Shown here one piece after another: positions 40,775-48,199 of a stretch of 64,000 nucleotides of DNA. The DNA is from Variovorax paradoxus (GTDB lineage Bacteria > Pseudomonadota > Gammaproteobacteria > Burkholderiales > Burkholderiaceae_C), in assembly GCA_016806145.1 (NCBI GenBank), contig CP063167.1, forward strand, positions 678,501 through 742,500, written 5' to 3'. The notes below the pieces were generated by a model. That model was given only the letters and a program-made list of their open reading frames with translations, did not search any database and was not told the origin of the DNA. Numbering within the stretch: the first letter of the stretch is position 1; each line of letters starts with the position of its first letter. The translations under genes and the position numbers were made by a program.

Positions 40775-41953
40775 TCATGCGACCGGGTTCCTCTTGACCC
40801 ACTGCTTCGCGATGATGATGCGCTGCATCTCGTTCGTGCCTTCGCCGATGCAGGTCAGCGGCGCATCGCGGTACAGGCGCTCGATGTCGTACTCCTTCGA
40901 GTAGCCGTAAGCGCCGTGGATGCGCATCGACTCGATGCTGTTCTCCAGCGCGGCCTCGGACGAGAAGTACTTCGCCATGCCCGCTTCCATGTCGCAGCGC
41001 TCGCCCCGGTCGAAGCTCGCCGCGGCATCGAGCGTGAGCAGCCGCGCCGCGCGCGCGCGGGTGGCCATCTCGCCGAGCTTGAGCGCGATCGCCTGGTGCT
41101 CGGCGATCGGCTTGCCGAAGGTCTTGCGGACCTGCGCGTACTCGGTCGCCAGGCGCAAGGCACCCTCGGCGATGCCCACGCCGCGCGAGGCGACGTTGAT
41201 GCGCCCGAGCTCGAGCCCGCCGGTGGCCTGGTAGAAGCCCTGGCCTTCGACACCCCCGATCAGATGCTCGGCCGACAGGCGGAAACCATCGGCCACCAGT
41301 TCGCCGCTGTCGATCGACTTGTAGCCCAGCTTGGGCAGCTTGCGGCTGCTGAAGAAGCCCTCGCCCTTCGGCGCGATGAACAGGCTCATGCCCGCATGGC
41401 GCGGCTGCGACTGCGGATCGGTCTTCACGAGCAGCGCGAAGCAGGAGCCCTCGACCGAGTTCGTGATCCAGGTCTTGGTGCCGTTGATGAGGTAGTGGTC
41501 GCCCTCGCGGCGCGCGGTCATGCGGATGCCCTGCAGGTCGGTGCCGGCGTCGGGCTCGGTCAGCGCCAGCCCGCCGCGCACTTCGCCGGAGGCCAGTTTC
41601 GGCAGCCACAGGGCCTTCTGCTGCGGCGTGCCGAACTTCTCGATCGCCAGCGCCAGCATCAGGTGCGAGTTGAAGATGCCGGTGACCGCCATCCACACCG
41701 ACGAGATGCGCATCACGATCTTCGCGTAGGTGCTCGCGGGCAGGCCCAGTCCGCCGTATTCGGTCGAGACGGTGGCGCCGAACAGGCCGAGCGCCTTCAT
41801 CTCCTCGACGATGCGATGCGGATAGGTGTCGGCGTGATCGTGTTCGCGCACGACTTCGGGCGTGAGCGAGCGCTCCACCCAGCGATCGATGGCGGCAAGA
41901 AGCTCGGCCTCTTCGGCCGGGTCGATGGTGCGCAGGTTGCGGTGCAGGTCCAT
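40775..41953 (-). CDS. Acyl-CoA dehydrogenase
   Basis: A 392-residue FAD enzyme. The N-terminal helical domain is about 1-120. FAD-binding loops follow, LALTEPDAGTDLQG and TWITNSVEG. The C-terminal helical domain has FGKPIAEHQAIALKLGEMATRARAARLL, SIESMRIHGAYGYSKEYDIERLYRDAP and the conserved EGTNEMQRIIIAK near 373. It oxidises an acyl-CoA to the 2-enoyl-CoA and passes electrons to ETF. It is first in an operon that has its own near-consensus promoter and a GntR-type palindrome 18 bases before the ATG. Confidence 0.94.
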   Translation of the reverse strand: MDLHRNLRTIDPAEEAELLAAIDRWVERSLTPEVVREHDHADTYPHRIVEEMKALGLFGATVSTEYGGLGLPASTYAKIVMRISSVWMAVTGIFNSHLMLALAIEKFGTPQQKALWLPKLASGEVRGGLALTEPDAGTDLQGIRMTARREGDHYLINGTKTWITNSVEGSCFALLVKTDPQSQPRHAGMSLFIAPKGEGFFSSRKLPKLGYKSIDSGELVADGFRLSAEHLIGGVEGQGFYQATGGLELGRINVASRGVGIAEGALRLATEYAQVRKTFGKPIAEHQAIALKLGEMATRARAARLLTLDAAASFDRGERCDMEAGMAKYFSSEAALENSIESMRIHGAYGYSKEYDIERLYRDAPLTCIGEGTNEMQRIIIAKQWVKRNPVA

Positions 41954-41970
41954 TCGGTCTCTTTCTGAAT

Positions 41971-41986
41971 ATGTACGTACAACTAT
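41971..41986. promoter_or_regulatory. GntR-type operator O1 (acyl-CoA dehydrogenase promoter)
   Basis: ATGTACGTACAACTAT contains the palindrome TGTACGTACA. It overlaps the predicted -10 box and transcription start of the minus-strand promoter at 41982-42011, the position expected for a repressor. The same core recurs at 42105, 45500, 45579 and 45601. Confidence 0.75.
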
Positions 41987-42011
41987 ATTTGGATCTTCAC
42001 CCTCCTGTCAA
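41982..42011 (-). promoter_or_regulatory. Sigma-70 promoter of the acyl-CoA dehydrogenase operon
   Basis: On the minus strand TTGACA (42011-42006) is followed after 18 bases by TATAGT (41987-41982): a perfect -35 box and a one-mismatch -10 box. This is rare in such GC-rich DNA. The predicted start, near 41975, falls inside operator O1 and about 20 bases before the ATG. Confidence 0.75.
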
Positions 42012-42104
42012 CGAATCGCGTGCATTCGATTCCATTGTTTCCCTCATTGAAATCCGTACGGGAAAACCCGAAAGCGCACCCAGGGCATGATCGCTAGTAT
42101 TCAT

Positions 42105-42120
42105 TGTTGTACGTACAACA
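42105..42120. promoter_or_regulatory. GntR-type operator O2 (cupin promoter)
   Basis: TGTTGTACGTACAACA is a perfect 16-base palindrome 28 bases before the cupin ATG. TAGTAT, a possible -10 box, ends five bases before it, so the site would cover the transcription start. It is the best-formed copy of the motif in the window and was taken as the reference. Confidence 0.78.
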
Positions 42121-42147
42121 TGAAGCAATGACCCCGAAAGGATTCCG

Positions 42148-42675
42148 ATGAACGACCTGGCCGCCATCCACGCCTCCGCCAGCGACGACGCAGCCCGCCT
42201 GCGCTTCTCGATGCGCAACCTGCCGCTGCTCGAAGGCGGCGCCACCATGGAGCTTCTCGGCCTGTCGCCGATGCTGTGGGCCCACTCGAAGGTCTATTCG
42301 TCCGGCGGGGAGAACGCGCTCCACAGCCACGACATCGAGGACCATGTCTTCCTGATCCTGCAGGGCGAAGCGACCTTCAACTTCGGCGACGGCAGCACCA
42401 CGCAGGTCAGGGCCTTCGAAGGCGTGACCGTGCCGCGCGGCACGCGCTACTCGTTCCAGGCGAACGAGGCCGGCGGCAATCTGGTGATGTTCCGGGTCGG
42501 CGCGGCGCTGGTGAAGGACTCGTCCGAGCTCGACCCCAAGTTCGCCATTCCGCGCGAGGCGCTGCAAAGCCGCCGCGATCCTTCGGGCGGCTATGCCGCC
42601 GGCGATGCGCGCAAGAACGGCGCCGCCTCGCAGCCCACGGTCTTCAAGGCGGGCGCCTTCTTCGCGCCCGACTGA
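42148..42675 (+). CDS. Cupin-domain protein
   Basis: A 175-residue single-domain cupin. Motif 1 is seen as GGENALHSHDIEDHVFLILQGEATFNF, whose HxH and E residues would bind a metal. Motif 2 is EGVTVPRGTRYSF. The C-terminal 40 residues are polar. Such small cupins serve as isomerases, dioxygenases or ligand sensors; the sequence does not say which. It is first in an operon with a Bug receptor and an amidohydrolase, under the GntR-type palindrome O2. Confidence 0.85.
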   Translation: MNDLAAIHASASDDAARLRFSMRNLPLLEGGATMELLGLSPMLWAHSKVYSSGGENALHSHDIEDHVFLILQGEATFNFGDGSTTQVRAFEGVTVPRGTRYSFQANEAGGNLVMFRVGAALVKDSSELDPKFAIPREALQSRRDPSGGYAAGDARKNGAASQPTVFKAGAFFAPD

Positions 42676-42719
42676 AGCGTCGCGGCACCGCACACCCAGC
42701 AACCACCGGAGACATCCTC

Positions 42720-43694
42720 ATGCAACGCAGAACCTTGCTGCGCGGCGCGGCCGCGGCCGTCGCGGCGCAGGCCTCGCAGTCCTTCGCGCAATCCTCGGCG
42801 CAGGGCTATCCCAACCACGCCGTCACCCTCATCGTTCCCTACGCCGCCGGCGGCAACGCCGACCTGACGGCGCGCCTGTTCGGCGATGCGCTCGGCAAGG
42901 CGCTGGGTCAACCCGTGGTGGTGGACAACCGCGCGGGCGGGGGCGGCGCGATCGGCGCCAACGCGGTCGTCAACGCGCGCCCCGACGGCTACACCCTGCT
43001 GTTCTCCGCGCCCAGCGTGTTCTCGGTCACGCCGCACCTGGTGAAGGTCAACTACAGCACCGCGAGCGTGCGTCCCGTGTGCCTGGTCAGCAAGACGCCG
43101 CTGGTGCTGGTGGTCAAGAAGGGCAGCCGCTACAAGTCGCTGGCCGATGTGGTCACGGCCGCCAAGGCCGCGCCGGCAGGCGTCGCCATGGGCTACAGCG
43201 GCCTGGGCACGCCCAACCACCTGGCGATGCTGAACCTCGAGGCCGTGGCCCAGGTGCGCTTCAACGGCATTCCCTACAAGGGCTCGGGCCCGATGCTGCA
43301 GGACATGCTGGCCGGCCAGATCGAGGTCGGCGCGGACCAGATCTCGACCTCCAGGCCCTACATCGAGTCGGGCGACCTGATCCCCCTGGCGGTGTTCGGA
43401 TCGAAGCTGGAGGCCCTGCCCGAAGTGCCCTCCGTGTCCACGCTCGGCAAGGAGCCCTTCGACGTCACGACCTATCTCGGCATCGCCGCGCCCAGCGCGA
43501 CGCCCGATGCGCTGGTGGCCGCACTGCAGAAGGCCGCCGGCACGGCGCTGCAGGACGCCCGCTTCACCGCCGGCATGGCCAAGCTCGGCGCGCTGGTGCA
43601 AGGCGGCAGCGGTGCCGACTACGAGCGCCTGATGCGCACCGAGAACGAGTTCATGGCGCAGATGGTGGCTTCGGGCCGGGTCAAGCAGGAGTGA
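42720..43694 (+). CDS. Bug-family periplasmic solute receptor 5
   Basis: A 324-residue receptor. The signal MQRRTLLRGAAAAVAAQASQ ends near SFA before QSSAQGYPNHAVTLIVPYAAGGNAD. Hallmarks are VVVDNRAGGGGAIGANA, RPDGYTLLFSAPS, GIPYKGSGPMLQDMLAGQIEV and IPLAVFGSKLEALPEVPS. It is placed between the cupin and the third amidohydrolase, 44 bases after the former and seven before the latter. Confidence 0.92.
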   Translation: MQRRTLLRGAAAAVAAQASQSFAQSSAQGYPNHAVTLIVPYAAGGNADLTARLFGDALGKALGQPVVVDNRAGGGGAIGANAVVNARPDGYTLLFSAPSVFSVTPHLVKVNYSTASVRPVCLVSKTPLVLVVKKGSRYKSLADVVTAAKAAPAGVAMGYSGLGTPNHLAMLNLEAVAQVRFNGIPYKGSGPMLQDMLAGQIEVGADQISTSRPYIESGDLIPLAVFGSKLEALPEVPSVSTLGKEPFDVTTYLGIAAPSATPDALVAALQKAAGTALQDARFTAGMAKLGALVQGGSGADYERLMRTENEFMAQMVASGRVKQE

Positions 43695-43701
43695 TGCACG
43701 C

Positions 43702-44622
43702 ATGAATGCAGCCCACGCCCCGGCGCCGCATGCCGGACAACCCGGCCATGCGGCGCGCGCCCCCGACGACATCGACCCGCCACCGGACCCGGCGCCCCAT
43801 CCGCCGCGCGGTTTTCGGCTGCCGGCTGGCGCGGTCGACACCCATGCCCACGTGATCGGCCGCGCGTACATCGCCGGTCGCAGCTACACGCCGCGGCCCG
43901 CCCCCGCATCCGACTATCTGCGCATGCTCGACGCCACCGGCATGCAGCACGGCGTGCTGGTCCAGGTCAGCGTGCACGGCAGCGACAACACCCTGCTGCT
44001 GCAGGCCTTGAGCGAGCAGCCCGGGCGCCTGCGCGGCATCGCGGTCGCGCCGCACGACCTCGCGCACGCCGAGTGGGAGACGCTCGCGGCGGCCGGCGTG
44101 GTGGGCCTGCGGTTGAACACCACCACCGGCGGCGGCGTGGGCGTGGCGGCGCTGGCCGAATACGAGGCGGTGTGCCTCGAGTTCGGCTGGCACCTGCAGT
44201 TCCTGGTCGAGTCGCGCCGCCTGCCCGAACTGGCGCCCGGCATCTCGCGCCTGCGCGTGCCGGCCGTGTTCGACCACATGGGCTACGTGCACGCCGGCCA
44301 GGACCGTGGCGTCGAAGGACACACGCTGCGCGCGCTGGTGCGCGACGGCGCCTGGGTCAAGCTGTCGGGCGCGTTCCGCAATTCCGAGGCCGGGCCGCCC
44401 TACGACGACACCCTCGAGTTCACCGCGGCCCTGGCCGAAGCCGGGCCGCAGCGCTGCGTCTGGGGATCGGACTGGCCGCATGTGAGTTTCCGCGGGCGCA
44501 TGCCCAACCCGGGCGACCTGCTCGACGTGCTCGGGCGCGCCGTGCCCGACGCGCAACGGCGCGACGCCATCCTCGCGACCAATGCGCAGCGGCTCTACGG
44601 CTTCACGCCATCCGCGGCGTAG
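43702..44622 (+). CDS. Amidohydrolase-family lactonase, LigI-like (3)
   Basis: A 306-residue hydrolase with a Pro/Ala-rich N-terminal tail (about 1-40). The TIM barrel has VDTHAHVIG near 46, VSVHGSDNTLLL, VVGLRLNTTTG, VFDHMGYVH, WVKLSGAFRNSE and CVWGSDWPHVSF. The first metal motif reads HAH rather than HxHL/HMHI as in the other two paralogs. The substrate is unknown; the third Bug-plus-amidohydrolase pairing in the window strengthens the link between the two families. Confidence 0.87.
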   Translation: MNAAHAPAPHAGQPGHAARAPDDIDPPPDPAPHPPRGFRLPAGAVDTHAHVIGRAYIAGRSYTPRPAPASDYLRMLDATGMQHGVLVQVSVHGSDNTLLLQALSEQPGRLRGIAVAPHDLAHAEWETLAAAGVVGLRLNTTTGGGVGVAALAEYEAVCLEFGWHLQFLVESRRLPELAPGISRLRVPAVFDHMGYVHAGQDRGVEGHTLRALVRDGAWVKLSGAFRNSEAGPPYDDTLEFTAALAEAGPQRCVWGSDWPHVSFRGRMPNPGDLLDVLGRAVPDAQRRDAILATNAQRLYGFTPSAA

Positions 44623-44625
44623 CAA

Positions 44626-44648
44626 GGCGCGCGGAGCTGCGCCGCGCC
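44626..44648. terminator. Possible hairpin between convergent genes
   Basis: GGCGCG and CGCGCC form a 6-base-pair GC-only stem with an 11-base loop in the 30-base gap between the convergent amidohydrolase and CitE-like genes. No T-run follows, so it is a weak terminator candidate. Confidence 0.3.
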
Positions 44649-44652
44649 CCGC

Positions 44653-45498
44653 TCATGCGCGGGCCCTGGACAGCAGACTTCGCGCGCGCTCGATGACGGG
44701 GCGATCCACCATCTCGTTGCGATAGCGGATCGCTCCCGCGCCACCGCCGGCCGCCTCCACCGCCTGCATCACGCCGTGCGCCCATTCGAGGGCGGCCGCA
44801 TCCGGGGCAAAGGCTTCGCGCACCGGCGCAATCTGCGCCGGGTGGATGCACAGCTTGGCGCCGAAGCCCAACCGCCGCGCGCGCACACCGTCCGCATGGA
44901 TGCGGGCCAGGTCGCTCGTCGACAGGGTCACGCCATCGACGGGGGCGCCGATGCCGGCCAGGCGCGAGGCCAGGACGAGCTCCGAACGCGCGAACAGCAA
45001 GGCCTCGTCATCGCCCTCGATGCCGAGGTCCTGCTGGAAGTCCACGGAGCCGAACACCAATCGCAGCACGCCCGGCGCCCGCGCCAGTTCACGCGCGGCG
45101 GCAAGGCCAAGCGCCGACTCGACGATCGGCAACAGCGCTGCGTCGTGCGGCATCGCCGCGCGCACGCGCGAGAGGTCTTGCGCGCTGCACGCCTTCGGCA
45201 GCATCGCCGCGGCCACGCGGGGCAGCGACAGCAGCGCCAGGTCCTGCTCGAAATGCGGCGTGTCGGCCGCGTTGATGCGCACGCAGACGCGCGCGCCCGG
45301 CGCGCCCAGCGCCTCGCGCAACTGCTCGCGCGCGCTGCGCTTCGCGACTTCGGCCACGGCGTCCTCGAGGTCGACGATCACCGCGTCGGCCCCGCTGGCA
45401 AGCGCCTTCGCGAGGCGCTCGGGGCGATCCGCCGGCACGAACAGCCAGGCGCAGGCGGCCGCGAAGGAAGCATTCGGGTGTTCTTGGTCCATCTTCAT
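44653..45498 (-). CDS. HpcH/HpaI (CitE-like) aldolase/CoA-ester lyase
   Basis: A 281-residue TIM-barrel enzyme. Motifs are AWLFVPADRPERLAKALASGADAVIVDLEDAV (metal-site Glu/Asp), VCVRINAADT, AAMLPKACSAQDL, LLPIVESALGL, LRLVFGSVDFQQDLGI and GFGAKLCIHPAQIAPV. These are CitE-subfamily signatures, whose members include citramalyl-CoA and malyl-CoA lyases. Cleavage of a 3-hydroxyacyl-CoA would complete the CaiB, dehydrogenase and MaoC series encoded nearby. The operator palindrome lies one base before the ATG, so the message would be nearly leaderless. A second ATG is six bases further in. Confidence 0.88.
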   Translation of the reverse strand: MKMDQEHPNASFAAACAWLFVPADRPERLAKALASGADAVIVDLEDAVAEVAKRSAREQLREALGAPGARVCVRINAADTPHFEQDLALLSLPRVAAAMLPKACSAQDLSRVRAAMPHDAALLPIVESALGLAAARELARAPGVLRLVFGSVDFQQDLGIEGDDEALLFARSELVLASRLAGIGAPVDGVTLSTSDLARIHADGVRARRLGFGAKLCIHPAQIAPVREAFAPDAAALEWAHGVMQAVEAAGGGAGAIRYRNEMVDRPVIERARSLLSRARA

Positions 45499-45499
45499 A

Positions 45500-45511
45500 T
45501 TGTACGTACAA
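45500..45511. promoter_or_regulatory. GntR-type operator O3 (CitE-like gene)
   Basis: TTGTACGTACAA is a perfect 12-base palindrome directly upstream of the CitE-like ATG at 45498. On the minus strand CATAGT, a possible -10 box, immediately precedes it (as TATAGT precedes O1), so the motif again covers the expected transcription start. No good -35 box was found. Confidence 0.75.
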
Positions 45512-45567
45512 CTATGAGAATCCATGAATTGGTGCTCTTGCTCTTCAGGGATTTCCACTAGCAGTGG

Positions 45568-45596
45568 TTGACTTCTGGTTGTCCGTACACGATGAT
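45568..45596 (+). promoter_or_regulatory. Tentative promoter of the eight-gene operon
   Basis: TTGACT (45568-45573) is a good -35 box. GATGAT seventeen bases later is a weak -10 box. Operator-like sequences lie in the spacer and directly downstream. The call rests mainly on the -35 box and the operators. Confidence 0.45.
45579..45590. promoter_or_regulatory. GntR-type operator O4, imperfect
   Basis: TTGTCCGTACAC differs from the TTGTACGTACAA palindrome at two positions and lies between the tentative -35 and -10 boxes of the eight-gene operon. Alone it would be weak; its spacing to O5 (about two helical turns) supports it. Confidence 0.55.
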
Positions 45597-45600
45597 TTAT

Positions 45601-45624
45601 TTGTTCGTACAACTTTGTACGACC
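45601..45624. promoter_or_regulatory. GntR-type operator O5 with adjacent half-site
   Basis: TTGTTCGTACAA (45601-45612) has a single mismatch to the palindrome and is followed after two bases by the half-site TTGTACGACC (45615-45624). Together with O4 this promoter has a cluster of sites, unlike the single sites at the other promoters. That may give tighter or cooperative control. Confidence 0.65.
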
Positions 45625-45681
45625 ACCGGATCGCGCGGCACCCGCGCAGACCGCCCCCACACCGCCGCCCCGGAGCCACCC

Positions 45682-46662
45682 ATGCCTTTCCTGCAACCCT
45701 CTCGCCGAAGCGCGCTGCTGTTCGCGCTGTGCATCGCCTGCGGTCCGTGGCATGGCCTCGCCGCGGCCGAGCCGGCCTTTCCCTCGAAGCCGATCCGCGT
45801 GATCGTGGCCTTCGGCCCCGGCAGCGGCGGCGACAACCTGGCACGGCTGCTGGGCCAGTACCTGCAGCCCGAGCTCGACACGCCGGTGGTGATCGAGAAC
45901 AAGGTGGGTGCGCTGGGCCAGATCGCCACGACCGCGCTCGCACGGGCCACGCCCGACGGCTACACGCTAGGCATGGGCAGCTCCTCCACGCATTCGACCG
46001 CGCCCTTTCTCACGCGCAACCTGCCCTACGACCCGGTACGGGACTTCACCACCGTCGGCGGACTCAACAACTACACCTTCGTGCTGCTGGTGAATGCGAG
46101 CGCCCCCGATAGCGACGTGCCGGGGCTGGTGGCACGGCTGCGAGCGAAGGGCAGCGCGTTCTATGGCTACGGCAACGCCTCCGGCCGCGTGGGCGGCGCG
46201 CATTTCCGCCGCGTCGCGGAATTCGCCGCGACCGAAGTGGCCTACAAGAGTTCGCCCGAGGCCCTCACCGACCTGGCGGCGGGACGGGTCGACTTCCTCT
46301 TCACCGACTGGGGCTCCGCGCGGCCCTTCGTCGAATCGGGACGGCTGCGCGCCCTCGGCGTGATGGCGAACGCACGCTCGCCGATCCTGCCCGAGCTGCC
46401 CGCGGTCGGCGAGCGCTATCCGGGCTTCGACTTCGACAACTGGGGCGGGCTGCTCGCCCCCGCGGGCACGCCGGCGGCGGTCGTCGTCACCCTCAACACC
46501 GCCTTGCTGCGCGTGCTCGGCAAGCCCGAGGTGCGGCAGCGCATGGCGGCCATGGGCCTCGAGGTGCGCCCCGGCAGCCCGGCCGAACTCGCCGCGCTGG
46601 TCCAGGCACAGCAGCGCGCCTGGGGCGCGGCCATCCAGGCCGCCGGCCTCCAGCCCGAATGA
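45682..46662 (+). CDS. Bug-family periplasmic solute receptor 6
   Basis: A 326-residue receptor. The signal ends near HGLAAA before EPAFPSKPIRVIVAFGPGSGGDN. Hallmarks are VVIENKVGALGQIA, TPDGYTLGMGSSSTHS, VAYKSSPEALTDLAAGRVDF and LRALGVMANARSPILPELP. It opens the eight-gene operon under operators O4/O5. DNxxAR replaces the more usual TDxxAR after the glycine loop, so ligand contacts may differ from the other Bugs in the window. Confidence 0.92.
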   Translation: MPFLQPSRRSALLFALCIACGPWHGLAAAEPAFPSKPIRVIVAFGPGSGGDNLARLLGQYLQPELDTPVVIENKVGALGQIATTALARATPDGYTLGMGSSSTHSTAPFLTRNLPYDPVRDFTTVGGLNNYTFVLLVNASAPDSDVPGLVARLRAKGSAFYGYGNASGRVGGAHFRRVAEFAATEVAYKSSPEALTDLAAGRVDFLFTDWGSARPFVESGRLRALGVMANARSPILPELPAVGERYPGFDFDNWGGLLAPAGTPAAVVVTLNTALLRVLGKPEVRQRMAAMGLEVRPGSPAELAALVQAQQRAWGAAIQAAGLQPE

Positions 46663-46709
46663 ACGGGCCGCCCCCGAACCCTTTCAACCATCACGCCGAA
46701 AGAAGCTTC

Positions 46710-48197
46710 ATGCAGACCGAGACACCGCAGTTCCAGAACCACATCGCCGGCCGCACCGAACCCGCGCGCGCCGGACGCAGCTTCACCAGCACGAACCCCG
46801 CCACCGGCGCTCCCTGGGGCCGTTTCGCCGACTCGGACGCCGACGACGTGGATCGGGCGGTGCGCGCCGCGCAAGCGGCGCTCGACGGCGAATGGGGCCG
46901 GCTGTCGAACACCCGGCGCGGCCGCCTCCTGATGGCCTGGGGCGAGCGCATCGCCGCCCACAGCGAGGTCATCGCGCGCCTGGAATCGGCCCAGAACGGC
47001 AAGCTGCTGGCCGAGATGAAGGCGCAGGCCACCGTGGTGCGCGAGTGGCTCTACTACTTCGGCGGGCTGGCCGACAAGATCGAGGGCCGCGTGATCCCGC
47101 TCGAGCGCCAGAGCGTGCTGAACTACACGCTGCGGGAACCGCTCGGCGTGATCGGCGTGATCGTGCCCTGGAACTCGCCGACCTTCCTCACCATCATGAG
47201 CTGCGCGCCGGCGCTGGCGGCCGGCAACACGGTGGTGCTCAAGCCTTCCGAAGTCACCTCGGCCTCGGCCTTCGAACTGGTGCGCCTCGCCGAGGAGGCG
47301 GGCATCCCGCCGGGAACCATCAACGTCGTGACCGGCGCGCGCGCGGCCGGCGAAGCGCTGGTCGACCATCCGGGCGTGGCCAAGATCTGCTTCACCGGCA
47401 GCGATGGCGCGGGCCGTGCGATCGCCGCGCGCGCCGGGGCACGGCTCGCGAGCTGCACGCTCGAGCTCGGGGGCAAGAGTCCGAACATCGTGTTCGACGA
47501 CGCGCCCGTCGACAACGCCGTGGTGGGCCTGCTGTCGGGCATCTTCGCCGCCGCCGGCCAGACCTGCATCGCCGGTTCGCGCGCGTACATCCACGAGCGC
47601 ATCTACGACCAGGTGGTGGAGCGGCTGGTCCAGCGCGCCCGCGCGATCCGCCTGGGCGACCCGCTCTCCGCCGACACCCAGATGGGGCCCGCGGCCACGG
47701 CGGCGCAGCTCGACAAGAACCTGTCGCTGGTCGCCAAGGCCGTGTCCGCCGGTGGCGAAGTGCTGCAGGGCGGGCGCCGCGCCACGGTGCCGGGCCTGGA
47801 GCAGGGCTACTTCTTCGAGCCGACGATCCTGCATCGGCTCGGCCGCGACAACCCGATCCTCGAGGAGGAGGTGTTCGGCCCGGTGCTCGCGGTGCTCCCC
47901 TTCTCCGACGACGACGAGGTGCTGGCCCTGGCCAACGGCAACCGCTTCGGCCTCGCCGCGGGCGTGTGGACGCGCGACCTGCGCCGCGCGCATTCGATGG
48001 CGCGCAGGCTGCAGGCCGGCACGGTGTGGATCAACACCTACCGGGCGATGGCCTTCAACTCGCCCTTCGGCGGCTACAAGGACAGCGGCATCGGGCGCGT
48101 CAACGGCATGGAGTCGGTCGAGCAGTTCCTGCAGACGAAGAGCGTCTGGTGCGAGACCAGCGACGAGATCCAGGACCCCTTCGTGCTGAAGGTCTGA
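46710..48197 (+). CDS. NAD(P)-dependent aldehyde dehydrogenase
   Basis: A 495-residue ALDH-superfamily enzyme. PWNSPTFLTIMSCAPALAAGNTVVLKPSE and FTGSDGAG form the cofactor site. The general base Glu is near 252 (LELGGKSPN) and the nucleophile Cys near 289 (GQTCIAGSR); EEVFGPVLAVL follows. It oxidises an aldehyde to the acid. It is followed two bases after its stop by a TPP enzyme, so it probably takes the aldehyde made by that decarboxylase, as MdlD does in the mandelate pathway. The actual aldehyde is unknown. Confidence 0.94.
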   Translation: MQTETPQFQNHIAGRTEPARAGRSFTSTNPATGAPWGRFADSDADDVDRAVRAAQAALDGEWGRLSNTRRGRLLMAWGERIAAHSEVIARLESAQNGKLLAEMKAQATVVREWLYYFGGLADKIEGRVIPLERQSVLNYTLREPLGVIGVIVPWNSPTFLTIMSCAPALAAGNTVVLKPSEVTSASAFELVRLAEEAGIPPGTINVVTGARAAGEALVDHPGVAKICFTGSDGAGRAIAARAGARLASCTLELGGKSPNIVFDDAPVDNAVVGLLSGIFAAAGQTCIAGSRAYIHERIYDQVVERLVQRARAIRLGDPLSADTQMGPAATAAQLDKNLSLVAKAVSAGGEVLQGGRRATVPGLEQGYFFEPTILHRLGRDNPILEEEVFGPVLAVLPFSDDDEVLALANGNRFGLAAGVWTRDLRRAHSMARRLQAGTVWINTYRAMAFNSPFGGYKDSGIGRVNGMESVEQFLQTKSVWCETSDEIQDPFVLKV

Positions 48198-48199
48198 GC

